Position numbers and translations under genes: made by a program
Notes under the pieces: generated by a model
Databases searched by the model: none
What the model saw: the letters and a program-made list of their open reading frames with translations, nothing else
What the model was told of the DNA's origin: nothing
NCBI GenBank assembly: GCA_028697875.1
Contig: JAQVEQ010000017.1
Coordinates: 1-22,606 of the forward strand
Direction of reading: 5' to 3'
From: Novosphingobium sp.
GTDB lineage: Bacteria; Pseudomonadota; Alphaproteobacteria; Sphingomonadales; Sphingomonadaceae
DNA: 22,606 nucleotides
Shown: positions 14,437 to 22,094 of the stretch, one piece after another
Position numbering within the stretch: position 1 is the stretch's first letter
How the letters are laid out: every line of letters begins with the position of its first letter

Positions 14437-15011
14437 CAGCTCCTGCCTTCGAACTCCTTCGGATCATAGGGCGGGGCCTTGATAATGTCGCCCGGCTTCA
14501 GTTTGCGCTCTGCGATTCCGGCAAAGCCGTCGCCACACATATAACTGTGTTCGCCCAGGCTGAGACCATTTTCGTCGAACGGCCAGAAGGTCGCGACCCG
14601 CGCCTGGAACAGGTAATAGGCATCCGGATCGCCCACCTCGATACCCATGTGCAGGAGCACCCGGCCCGGATAGGCCATCTTGAGCACCCCGTCCTTCACC
14701 ACGCAATCGCGATCGACCACGAGATTGTCGCAGTCCGACTGGATATTCAGCAGATCCCAGTCGCGCAGCTTCTCGTAATAGGCGAGAATCGCGGCCTTGC
14801 CCTTGGGGTTCTGCGCCGGATCGCCGGTGTTGTAGGACCGGTGCTGCGCTTCCTCCGACATGCCCGAAAGAGTCGCCTCGAAATCGAAGGCCAGCTCCGA
14901 CTTCGAATGCTGGAGCATGTTCAACAGATTGCGCCGCTTGATCGGGTCGGTTTCCACCGCCAGCCGGTCTTCCAGCACTTGCCAGTTCTTCGACGGATCG
15001 ATCACAGCCAT
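14436..15011 (-). CDS. NTF2-like (SnoaL-type) protein
   Basis: A 191-residue protein. An N-terminal helical stretch (ETDPIKRRNLLNMLQHSKSE) is followed by a curved-sheet region rich in aromatic and acidic residues, including AAILAYYEKLRDWD, NLVVDRDCVVKDG and ARVATFWPFDENG, consistent with the NTF2/SnoaL-like cone fold. That fold serves as isomerase, dehydratase, dioxygenase subunit or simple ligand binder, so no reaction can be assigned. The ATG at 15011 is chosen because GGGAGAG lies just upstream; an open frame continues 30 codons further but overlaps the preceding gene. It sits between the decarboxylase beta gene (34 bp) and ALDH (1-base overlap), so it probably acts on the same substrate. 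Confidence 0.72.
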   Translation of the reverse strand: MAVIDPSKNWQVLEDRLAVETDPIKRRNLLNMLQHSKSELAFDFEATLSGMSEEAQHRSYNTGDPAQNPKGKAAILAYYEKLRDWDLLNIQSDCDNLVVDRDCVVKDGVLKMAYPGRVLLHMGIEVGDPDAYYLFQARVATFWPFDENGLSLGEHSYMCGDGFAGIAERKLKPGDIIKAPPYDPKEFEGRS

Positions 15012-15045
15012 TTCCACTCTCCCATGCGGCCGGTTTGCCGACGCG

Positions 15046-15654
15046 TTATTGCGGCACGAAGCCCAGATGCGCGCGGAAGCGGTCCTTGAGGTAGCCGCCA
15101 TCGCGTGTCGGAAGCGCTCGCGACGTCTCTTCGTTGACGATGCGCACGACGATCACCTTGGGGCCAGCCCCCTTGGCGTGGAGTGCGTTGCGCGCCGCGG
15201 CAAGGTCGCCCGCCGCCTTCACGTCCAGCACTTCGGCAATGCCGACCGCCCTCGCCACTTGCGCCAGGTCCACCCCCGCGCCGCTATGGCTGAGCTGGCC
15301 GCCAGTCTCGCCGTAGTGGCCATTGTCGAGGACGACGATCGACAGGTTCGCCGGCTTTTGCACCGCAATCGTCGCCAGGGCGCCAAGGCCCATCAACTGC
15401 TCGCCATCGCCGGTAATCACCGCCACGGGCCGCTCCGGCTGGGCCAGCGCAATACCGAGTCCGGTCATCGCAGCGCCGCCCATCGCGCCCCAGAGGTAGA
15501 AGTTGCCCGGATGGTCGCCCGCCGCGAAAGTGTCGTATGTCGGGGAGCCGAGGCCCGTCACCACCAGCAGATCCCCGCGATCTTCGAGCAGTCTGGCCAC
15601 CGCATCGCGGCGGTGGAGCGTTCCCGGCGCCGCCGCGTTCGTCACTTCACCCAT
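15046..15654 (-). CDS. Thiamine-diphosphate decarboxylase, beta subunit (ComE-like)
   Basis: A 202-residue protein equivalent to the C-terminal ThDP-binding half of 2-oxo acid decarboxylases. The cofactor motif is visible: GDGE at 82-85 and Asn111, with NGHYGETGGQLSH following (111-123). The GGQ-type end of that segment is shared with the phosphonopyruvate and sulfopyruvate decarboxylase beta subunits. With the alpha subunit it should form an alpha/beta enzyme with ThDP at the interface, releasing CO2 from a 2-oxo acid to give an aldehyde. The ATG at 15652-15654 lies 13 bp inside the end of the alpha gene, giving translational coupling. Substrate identity (sulfo-, phosphono- or another 2-oxo acid) cannot be read from sequence. 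Confidence 0.88.
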   Translation of the reverse strand: MGEVTNAAAPGTLHRRDAVARLLEDRGDLLVVTGLGSPTYDTFAAGDHPGNFYLWGAMGGAAMTGLGIALAQPERPVAVITGDGEQLMGLGALATIAVQKPANLSIVVLDNGHYGETGGQLSHSGAGVDLAQVARAVGIAEVLDVKAAGDLAAARNALHAKGAGPKVIVVRIVNEETSRALPTRDGGYLKDRFRAHLGFVPQ

Positions 15655-16190
15655 TTCTTCGCTCCCAGCAGGCGCTGCGGCAGAAGCAAGGCAATCGCCT
15701 GATCGCCATTGAAAGCCATCGCGGCAGCCGAAGCCATCAAGTCGCCCAGTTCGTCGAGCGTGTTCACGCGGATGGTGCGTACCCCCATCATTTCGAACGC
15801 CTGTTCCGTCGCGCTGCCCATCGGCACCTGCCACGGGTTGAACTCGTGATATTCGCCCCGCATCGTCACGATGGTGAGGAATGGCGCACGGCAATTGGCG
15901 ATTATCGAGAACATGTTGACGCAATTGCCGACGCCGCTCGACTGCATCAGCAAGACCGCGCGCTGCCCGCCGAGCCAGGCGCCCGCCGACAGGGCGACGC
16001 CTTCCTCTTCGGTCGTCAGCACGACCGTGCGCATGGTCCCGGTTTCCTCGCACATGCGGATCAGGCGCGTGTGCCCGGCATCCGGCACATAGGATACCTG
16101 CCGCACGTCGGCCCTGACCAGGACGTCGTGGATGATCGGCGCCCAAGGCGAATCTTCCGCCCCGGCCCCATTCGTATTCGCCGCGCCCAT
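15642..16190 (-). CDS. Thiamine-diphosphate decarboxylase, alpha subunit (ComD-like)
   Basis: A 182-residue protein equivalent to the N-terminal PYR domain of ThDP enzymes. The run TTEEEGVALSAGAWLGG (59-75) carries the conserved Glu that activates the thiamine aminopyrimidine (within Glu61-63), and LMQSSGVGNCVN is the next conserved loop. This matches the sulfopyruvate/phosphonopyruvate decarboxylase alpha family in length and order. The ATG at 16190 is chosen because AGGGAG lies six bases upstream; a start 17 codons earlier lacks such a site. It is the first gene of the alpha-beta-NTF2-ALDH operon and is divergent from the LysR gene (117 bp), which probably controls it. Confidence 0.87.
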   Translation of the reverse strand: MGAANTNGAGAEDSPWAPIIHDVLVRADVRQVSYVPDAGHTRLIRMCEETGTMRTVVLTTEEEGVALSAGAWLGGQRAVLLMQSSGVGNCVNMFSIIANCRAPFLTIVTMRGEYHEFNPWQVPMGSATEQAFEMMGVRTIRVNTLDELGDLMASAAAMAFNGDQAIALLLPQRLLGAKKWVK

Positions 16191-16239
16191 CGCGCTCCCT
16201 ATCCCATTCGTGTTCCGCGCTCTTATTGGCGAGCCACGC

Positions 16240-16289
16240 ATATAACGCTAGGATTGAGATTGGGGATCAGCTATCCAGTCTCGTTATAT
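16240..16289. promoter_or_regulatory. Divergent control region with a perfect 8-bp dyad (ATATAACG...CGTTATAT)
   Basis: ATATAACG (16240-16247) and CGTTATAT (16282-16289) are exact inverted repeats separated by 34 bp, in the 117-bp gap between the decarboxylase operon and the LysR gene. Each arm contains TTATAT on its outward-facing strand, usable as a -10 box: one for the operon, one for lysR. No good -35 accompanies either, as is common for activator-dependent promoters. It is a candidate site for autoregulation and control by the LysR protein. Confidence 0.45.
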
Positions 16290-16307
16290 CTCTCCGGACA
16301 AACGATC

Positions 16308-17234
16308 GTGGATGTCAAACGGCTCGAAAATTTCCTGAAAGTCGCGGAACTGGGGTCGCTCAGCCGCGCGGCCGACCGGATGCGGATTGCGCAGCCGGCG
16401 CTGAGCCGCCAGATGCGCCTGCTGGAAGACGAGATCGGCGCCCCGCTTTTCGCCCGCCATCGCCGGGGCATGCAACTGACCGAAGCGGGCGAGGAATTGC
16501 AGAAGCGCGTGGCCGGCCCCTTGCGGCAATTGCGCCACGCCTTCGACGACGTGCGCTCGATGTCGGCCGAGACAGGCGGGCGTTTCGCGCTGGGCATGCC
16601 CCCAACGGTCAGCACGATTCTCGCCGGGCGGTTTACCCGGCGGGTCGCGGAGAAGGCGCCCAATGTCTCCCTGCGCATCGTCGAAGGCTATGCCGGCCAC
16701 CTGATCGACTGGCTCCAGCGAGGCGAGATCGACGCCGCCGTACTCTACGGTCCCGCGTCCGACTTCCAGATGAATGTCGAGGACCTGCTGTTCGAACAGC
16801 TCATGCTGGTCGGCCCGGCAAGCAGCGATCTCGATCCCGCGAAGCCGGTAAGCGTGGCCGCCATGGCGGCATTGCCCATGGTCCTGCCGAGCCAGCCGCA
16901 CGGGCTTCGGGTCGTGGTGGAAAACGCCGCCCGGCGCGTGAAGGCCACTCTCGACGTGAAGTTCGAGGCGGATTCCTTCCTCGTACTCAAGGAATTCGTG
17001 GAACACGGGCTTGGCTACACGACGCTGCCGCTATCCGCTTTCCGGCAGGAAGCGGAAGCCGGGCGGCTGCGCTATGCCCCGCTGACCGATCCGCCCGTGA
17101 TGCGCCAGCTGGTGCTGGGCACGCAGGGCGGCGAACTGATGTCGCGCGCGGCTCAGACAGTGGCGAAGCTGGTACGCGAGGAAATCCGCGAGCTGGTCGA
17201 AAGCGGGGTCTGGCAGGCCCAGCTGCAATACTGA
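16308..17234 (+). CDS. LysR-family transcriptional regulator
   Basis: A 308-residue regulator, the family's usual length. Residues 1-60 form the winged helix-turn-helix (FLKVAELGSLSRAADRMRIA then QPALSRQMRLLEDEIGAPLF), and about 90-295 the periplasmic-binding-protein-like effector domain. The GTG at 16308 is taken as the start because the family N-terminus (MDVKRLENF) begins there; the open frame upstream runs through the divergent gene. It is divergent from the decarboxylase-ALDH operon and convergent (7 bp) with the hydratase gene, so it lies between two likely target operons. The effector is probably a pathway substrate or intermediate; this is inferred from the usual behaviour of LysR regulators. 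Confidence 0.93.
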   Translation: MDVKRLENFLKVAELGSLSRAADRMRIAQPALSRQMRLLEDEIGAPLFARHRRGMQLTEAGEELQKRVAGPLRQLRHAFDDVRSMSAETGGRFALGMPPTVSTILAGRFTRRVAEKAPNVSLRIVEGYAGHLIDWLQRGEIDAAVLYGPASDFQMNVEDLLFEQLMLVGPASSDLDPAKPVSVAAMAALPMVLPSQPHGLRVVVENAARRVKATLDVKFEADSFLVLKEFVEHGLGYTTLPLSAFRQEAEAGRLRYAPLTDPPVMRQLVLGTQGGELMSRAAQTVAKLVREEIRELVESGVWQAQLQY

Positions 17235-17241
17235 CCGACGC

Positions 17242-18057
17242 TCAGGCCAGGTCGACCCGCGCCGTCATCGCCAGGCCGCCCGCCGCGTCGACCACGCCGA
17301 GGTCGCCGCCCCTGCCGTCCGGCGTCAGTCCGAGCGTGAAGGGATCGACATCGAACACCGGCCGCATGGCACGGAAACTGAACCCCGCCACTTCGGCCCC
17401 CGGTTCCTGCCGCAGGAAATGGTCCATCAGCAGAGTCGCAAGGAACGGCCCGTGGACCACCAGCGCCGGATAGCCTTCCTCCCCGGTCGCATAAGGGCGG
17501 TCGTAATGAATGCGGTGGGCGTTGAAAGTCAGCGCGGAAAAGCGGAACAGTTGCACCGGGTCCGCCTGCATCGCGCGGATGACCGGCGGCAGCACGGCCT
17601 GTTCGGCGGGCGGCGGCGGGGCCTGCGACGCTCCGGGAGCCGCGGCCTCGCGATAGACGACGTCCTGCTCCTCCTCGATCGCCACCGCGCCGTCCACGCT
17701 GATCGTGTGCTTCAACGTGACGAAGACCATCCGGCCCGAACGGCCCTGCTTTTCCACTTCGGACAGGCGTTCCGTTTCGCGCAGCAGGTTCGCGCCCAGG
17801 GGCACGGGCCGCAGGAATGTCACGCGGCTGCCAGCCCACATCCGCCGGGGCAGGCTGGCGTCTTCGCGCCGGGGATGGCCGTCGGCACCGATGTCCGACT
17901 GGCGGGCGGCGGGCGGGAACAGCAGCCAGTGGCCCAGCGGCGGCATTTCACCGGCCCGCCATGGCCGCGTCTCGTGATCGAGCAATGCGGCAAGCAATGC
18001 GAAATGGCGTTTTGCCGCCACATCTTCGGCGCGTTCGATCACAAGGCCGCTGTTCAT
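17242..18057 (-). CDS. MaoC/FAS1-type two-hotdog acyl-CoA hydratase (mesaconyl-C4-CoA hydratase/HTD2-like)
   Basis: A 271-residue protein with two hotdog halves. The N-terminal half (about 1-135) resembles the FAS1-like dehydratase domain (RMWAGSRVTFLRPVPLGANL), and the C-terminal half (about 165-271) carries the hydratase segment RFSALTFNAHRIHYDRPYA, with likely catalytic residues within Asn179-Asp186, followed by LVVHGPFLATLLMDHF. The half-and-half layout is that of HTD2-like dehydratases and the mesaconyl-C4-CoA hydratase group, which add or remove water across a 2,3-enoyl thioester. The ATG overlaps the CoA-transferase stop (ATGA). It is last in the acyl-CoA dehydrogenase operon. Substrate is not determinable from sequence. 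Confidence 0.85.
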   Translation of the reverse strand: MNSGLVIERAEDVAAKRHFALLAALLDHETRPWRAGEMPPLGHWLLFPPAARQSDIGADGHPRREDASLPRRMWAGSRVTFLRPVPLGANLLRETERLSEVEKQGRSGRMVFVTLKHTISVDGAVAIEEEQDVVYREAAAPGASQAPPPPAEQAVLPPVIRAMQADPVQLFRFSALTFNAHRIHYDRPYATGEEGYPALVVHGPFLATLLMDHFLRQEPGAEVAGFSFRAMRPVFDVDPFTLGLTPDGRGGDLGVVDAAGGLAMTARVDLA

Positions 18058-19175
18058 GAAAACTCCTTGCGAATGGCATCGTCATGTTCGCCCAGGGCCG
18101 GCACCGGCCGCGCGACGGGCGGCTCGCCATCCCAGCGCACCGGCGGTGCAGGCAATGAAACCGGGCCACTCGGCGTGTCGATGTCCTGCCGCCGCAACTG
18201 CGTGTGCCGCGACAGCCCGTCGACCCCGTTGAACCGCGCCCACGCGGTCCCCGCCAGGTCGAACCGTTCGATCAATGCACCGGAATCGAGCTGGCCGAAA
18301 ACCAGCGAAATCATGCCCTCCAACGCCTCGCGATTGGCGCAGCGGTTGGCGTTGCTGTCGAAGCGAGGATCGGTCGCGATGCTCTCGTCCAGCAGCACGG
18401 TGGCGCAAAACTTGCGCCATTCGCGCTCGTTCTGGATGGAAATCACCAATGACTTGCCGTCGCCCGCTGTAAAGGCCCCGTAAGGCGCGATCGAAGGATG
18501 CCTGAGCCCGGCGCGTACCGGGGCCTTGCCGCCATAGTCGTAATGCAGCAGCGGCACCGCCATCCAGTCGGCCAGCCCATCGAACAGCGACACGGCGATC
18601 CCGCGTCCCATGCCGGTATATTCCCGCTCGTAAAGCGCCTGAAGGATCGCGGCGTGCGCGTTCATCCCGCAGGCGATGTCCCCCACCGACACACCGACCC
18701 GCGCTGGGCCGGATTCGTTCCCGGTCACGGCGGCCAGGCCGGATTCGCACTGCACGAGGAAATCGTAGGCTTTCATCGACGCGGCCGGACCGTCTTCGCC
18801 ATAGCCGCTGATGTCGCAGGTGATGAGGCGCGGATGGCGTTTCCGCAAGGCCGCCGAACCGAACCCCGCCCGCGCCGCCGCGCCCGGCGCGAGGTTCTGG
18901 ACGAAGACGTCGGCCCTGGCGATCAGCCGCCCCATCAGGGCCACGTCCGCCGGGTCCTTGATGTCGATCCGCAGGCTTTCCTTGCCCCGGTTGAGCCAGA
19001 CGAAATAGGCGCTTTCGCCATGGACGACATGGTCGTAGCCGCGCGCGAAATCGCCTTCGGCCCGCTCCAGCTTGATTACCCGCGCCCCGGCTTCCGCCAG
19101 ACGCGATGTACACAGCGGCGCGGCGACCGCCTGTTCCAGCGAAACGACCAGGACGCCTTCGAGCGGGCCTGTCAT
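18054..19175 (-). CDS. Class III (CaiB/BaiF family) CoA-transferase
   Basis: A 373-residue enzyme moving CoA from a donor thioester to a free acid through an aspartyl-CoA intermediate. Family features are LEGVLVVSLEQAVAAPLCTS at the N-terminus, GARVIKLERAEGDFAR (30-45), LNRGKESLRID (61-71), and the catalytic Asp166 in VGVSVGDIACGMNAH. It is slightly shorter than many relatives (about 390-400) but lacks no visible key part. The ATG shares one base with the acyl-CoA dehydrogenase stop, and the stop overlaps the hydratase start. It probably activates the acid that the next enzymes oxidise and hydrate; donor and acceptor are unknown. Confidence 0.93.
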   Translation of the reverse strand: MTGPLEGVLVVSLEQAVAAPLCTSRLAEAGARVIKLERAEGDFARGYDHVVHGESAYFVWLNRGKESLRIDIKDPADVALMGRLIARADVFVQNLAPGAAARAGFGSAALRKRHPRLITCDISGYGEDGPAASMKAYDFLVQCESGLAAVTGNESGPARVGVSVGDIACGMNAHAAILQALYEREYTGMGRGIAVSLFDGLADWMAVPLLHYDYGGKAPVRAGLRHPSIAPYGAFTAGDGKSLVISIQNEREWRKFCATVLLDESIATDPRFDSNANRCANREALEGMISLVFGQLDSGALIERFDLAGTAWARFNGVDGLSRHTQLRRQDIDTPSGPVSLPAPPVRWDGEPPVARPVPALGEHDDAIRKEFS

Positions 19176-20338
19176 CAGAAGCTCTTCGGCAGGCCGAGCA
19201 CGTGGGTCGCCACGTGGCTGAGGATGAGATTGGTCGAGATCGGCGCGACATGGTAGAGCCGCGTCTCGCGGAACTTGCGTTCGACGTCGAACTCCTCGGC
19301 AAAGCCGAAGCCGCCGTGAGTCTGCACGCACATGTCGGCCGCCGCCCAGCTCGCTTCCGACGCCAGCATCTTGGCCATGTTCGCCTCCGTCCCCGGGTTG
19401 TGCCCGGCATCGTAGAGCGAAGCCGCTTTCTGGACCATGCCGGCCGCCGCCTCGGTCTGGACATAGGCGCGGGCGATGGGGAACTGGACGCCCTGGTTCT
19501 GCCCGATGGGCCGCCCAAAGACCGAGCGTTCGGCCGCATAGGCACTGGCCTTGTCGATGAAGAAGCGCGCATCGCCGATGCATTCCGACGCGATCAGGAT
19601 ACGCTCCGCGTTCATCCCGCCGAGGATGTAGCGGAAGCCCTTCCCTTCCTCGCCCAGGCGGTTGGCGGCCGGCACCCGCAAATCGTCGAAGAACAGTTCG
19701 GTCGTAGCATGGTTTATCATGGTGCGGATCGGCTTGATCGTCAGGCCGTTGCCCACCGCCTCGCGCATGTCGACCAGGAGCACGCTCATCCCGTCGGTCG
19801 GCTTGGCGCATTCCTCGCGCGGGGTCGTGCGGCACAGCAGGACCATGAGATCGGAATGCTCGGCGCGGCTGATCCAGATCTTCTGCCCGCTGACCACGTA
19901 GTGATCGCCGTCGCGGCGGGCGAACGTGCGGATGCGGGTGGTGTCGGTGCCGCTGGTCGGCTCTGTTACTCCGAAGGCCTGGAGCCGCAGTTCGCCGCTG
20001 GCGATCCTGGGCAGGTAGTGCGCCTTCTGCTCGTCCGAACCGTGCCGCAGCAGGGTGCCCATGGTGTACATCTGGGCATGGGCCGCGCCGCCGTTGCAGC
20101 CGGAACGGTGGATTTCCTCCATCACCGCGATGGCGGCGGAAAGGCCGAGCCCGGAGCCGCCGAACTGCTCCGGGATGAGGACGGACAGCCAGCCTTCGCT
20201 GGTCAGCTTGGAAACGAATTCGGTGGGATAGCGCCGTTCCCGGTCGAGTTCCTGCCAGTAGGCGCCGGGAAATTCGGCGCAAAGGCGGCGCACCGCATCG
20301 CGCAAGTCCTGATACGGGTCTTCCATCGGGGACGTCAT
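19175..20338 (-). CDS. Acyl-CoA dehydrogenase (catalytic Glu in the IVD/LCAD position)
   Basis: A 387-residue flavoenzyme that introduces a 2,3-double bond into an acyl-CoA, passing electrons to ETF. Visible signatures are FGVTEPTSGTDT (122-133, the FAD/substrate motif), WISRAEHSDLMVLL (155-168) and THGGFGFAEEFDVERKFRE (340-358). The C-terminal YEGTxE motif, which supplies the base in MCAD-type enzymes, is absent; the segment reads YHVAPISTNL (362-371). Instead Glu245 in GGMNAERILIA sits where isovaleryl- and long-chain acyl-CoA dehydrogenases keep their base. The ATG at 20338 is preferred to one four codons later because GAGG lies upstream of it. It is the first gene of the operon with the CoA-transferase and hydratase. 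Confidence 0.93.
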   Translation of the reverse strand: MTSPMEDPYQDLRDAVRRLCAEFPGAYWQELDRERRYPTEFVSKLTSEGWLSVLIPEQFGGSGLGLSAAIAVMEEIHRSGCNGGAAHAQMYTMGTLLRHGSDEQKAHYLPRIASGELRLQAFGVTEPTSGTDTTRIRTFARRDGDHYVVSGQKIWISRAEHSDLMVLLCRTTPREECAKPTDGMSVLLVDMREAVGNGLTIKPIRTMINHATTELFFDDLRVPAANRLGEEGKGFRYILGGMNAERILIASECIGDARFFIDKASAYAAERSVFGRPIGQNQGVQFPIARAYVQTEAAAGMVQKAASLYDAGHNPGTEANMAKMLASEASWAAADMCVQTHGGFGFAEEFDVERKFRETRLYHVAPISTNLILSHVATHVLGLPKSF

Positions 20339-20371
20339 TCAAGGGGCCTCAAGCAGTGCACAAAGGCGTGA

Positions 20372-20393
20372 AAACGGCGGGCAAACGGCGGGC
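20372..20393. repeat. Perfect 11-bp tandem duplication upstream of the acyl-CoA dehydrogenase
   Basis: The unit AAACGGCGGGC occurs twice without a gap (20372-20382, 20383-20393), 34 bp upstream of the start codon. The gap 20339-20595 must hold the operon promoter, but I find no convincing -35/-10 pair. An 11-bp period is one helical turn, so this could be a regulatory site or a simple slippage product. Confidence 0.5.
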
Positions 20394-20595
20394 AAGGGCT
20401 TCAAGGGCACGCACCCGCGCCTGGCCGCAAGCGCGGGCTTGTTCGCAGAAGGGGGCGTCAATCGCAATCGGCCTCATCGGCCGCAACCTATGCCGGATTG
20501 TTATCGCTCGCCAGCCATTCGCGTGCCGGCGGCAACTCTGGCGGAAATGGCATGGGGCGATCGGCGCGGAAGGGGTGACCGGCCCCGATCGTGCA

Positions 20596-21963
20596 TCAGT
20601 GCGCCACTCTCGGCTCCACCGCTTCGTGGCAGGGCCTTGTCCCCATGGCGAGGAAGGCGAAACCGCAGAGCAGGGCATAGCAGAGCGCCGGGACCGCGAA
20701 GGCCGTGGCATAACCGGCCGTGTCCGCCACCGCGCCGACCAGCAGCGGCATGAATGCGCCGCCGGTGATCGCGGTGCACAGGAGGCCGGCGGTCGTTTCT
20801 TCCCGTGCCGTCGCGCGTTCCAGCGTCAGAGTGAAGATCAGCGGGAACATGATCGAATTGAACAAGCCGATCGCCAGCGCGACGAACCCGGCGCTTACCC
20901 CGCCCACGCTGAAGACATAGAGGCACATCGCCGCCGCGATCGCGGTGAACAGCACCATCAGCCGCGCGGCATTGAACCGCGCCAGCAGGAGCGTGCCGAC
21001 AGCCCGGCCGACCATCGCCCCGCCCCAGTAGAAGGCGACCGCCTTGCCCGCTTCCTGCAGGCTCACGCCCATCGTGCCGTCGCCGCCCATGACATGGCCC
21101 AGCAGCGGCACGGCGAAAGGCGCCTCGCTCTGCCCCCAGACGGGATCGGAATTGAGGAACAGCGCCATCTGCGTGCCGATGGCCACTTCCGCGCCGACAT
21201 AGAGGAAGATCGCCGCGCCGCCGAGCAAGGTCCACTTGGAAGACAGGGCATCGCCGATCAACGCCCGCACGCTCATCGATTCGGCTGCCGGCGGCGTGGC
21301 CGCCGCGATCCTGGCCCGGTTGGACCAGAGGAAGGCCAGCAGTGCGAGCAGCAGCCCGCAGATCCAGAAATAGGCCCGGTCGATCCCGCCCAGCGCCGTG
21401 GCGCGCACGGCATCGGTCAGCACGGCCCCCTGCTTGACCTCCACCCCTTCGAGGAACAGCACCGCGCCCAGGAACGGGCCGATGAACGTGCCGAGGCTGT
21501 TGAAGGTCTGCGACAGGGTCAGGCGGAAATGGCTGCCTTCGGGCGGGCCGAGCGCGGCCGCCAGAGGATTGGCCGCGACTTGCAGGATCGTGATCCCGCT
21601 CGCCAGCACGAACAGGCCGAGCAGAACCAGCGGATAGACCGCAAGGTTCGCCGCGCCGAGCATGACGAGGCAAGCGACGACCATCATCGCCAGCGCCAGC
21701 AGGATCGCGCGCACCGGCCGCACGCGCGAGATCAGCGATGCGGCGGGCAGGGACACCAGGCCATAGGCGATGAAGAAGGCGAAGGCGGAAAGCTGGGCCT
21801 GCAGGTTGGATAGCGTGAAGATGCCCTTCACCGACGCCACCAGCGGGTCGATCAGCGAGGTGATGAAGCCCCAGGCGAAGAACAGTGTCGTGACCGCGAC
21901 GAAGGCCGCGCGCACCGTGGCCCTGTCCCCGGCGGTCCCGCCCGCATCGTTGCTGTCCGCCAT
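20596..21963 (-). CDS. FucP/GluP-type sugar MFS transporter
   Basis: A 455-residue, 12-helix inner-membrane transporter. The first helix, TLFFAWGFITSLIDPLVASV, is the hallmark of the L-fucose/glucose-galactose proton-symporter branch of the major facilitator superfamily, with the membrane Asp kept. The first-loop signature (VSLPAASLISRVRPVRAI), the helix-4/5 region ITILQVAANPLAAALG and SQTFNSLGTFIGPFLGAVLF also match. It likely imports a monosaccharide or amino sugar with H+. The ATG at 21963 is used; an in-frame TTG two codons upstream has GGGAG at closer spacing and is a real alternative. No sugar-metabolism gene lies next to it in the window, so the sugar cannot be named. Confidence 0.9.
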   Translation of the reverse strand: MADSNDAGGTAGDRATVRAAFVAVTTLFFAWGFITSLIDPLVASVKGIFTLSNLQAQLSAFAFFIAYGLVSLPAASLISRVRPVRAILLALAMMVVACLVMLGAANLAVYPLVLLGLFVLASGITILQVAANPLAAALGPPEGSHFRLTLSQTFNSLGTFIGPFLGAVLFLEGVEVKQGAVLTDAVRATALGGIDRAYFWICGLLLALLAFLWSNRARIAAATPPAAESMSVRALIGDALSSKWTLLGGAAIFLYVGAEVAIGTQMALFLNSDPVWGQSEAPFAVPLLGHVMGGDGTMGVSLQEAGKAVAFYWGGAMVGRAVGTLLLARFNAARLMVLFTAIAAAMCLYVFSVGGVSAGFVALAIGLFNSIMFPLIFTLTLERATAREETTAGLLCTAITGGAFMPLLVGAVADTAGYATAFAVPALCYALLCGFAFLAMGTRPCHEAVEPRVAH

Positions 21964-22078
21964 CGGCAATGCTCTCCCGCTGTCCGGCGCCGCGATCCGG
22001 CGCTCGCCAATCGTCCGGCCGCATGACGCGGCATCGGGAAAGCCCTATACCCGACTTGCCGGGACAACGGAATAAAAT

Positions 22079-22094
22079 CGTACAGCGCCGTACA
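22079..22094. repeat. Direct repeat CGTACA upstream of the transporter gene
   Basis: CGTACA occurs at 22079-22084 and 22089-22094, ten bases apart, about 120 bp upstream of the transporter start. It lies in the only gap (21964-22118) that can hold that gene's promoter. It is a weak candidate regulator site, and no convincing promoter was found beside it. Confidence 0.3.

Noticed and set aside
12832..14469. A 545-codon plus-strand frame opposite the aldehyde dehydrogenase
   Set aside because: The minus-strand reading has every ALDH catalytic motif; the plus reading is low-complexity and unrecognisable.
21967..21969. TTG as the start codon of the MFS transporter
   Set aside because: It has good Shine-Dalgarno spacing, but the ATG two codons later is the likelier initiator; the difference does not affect the product call.
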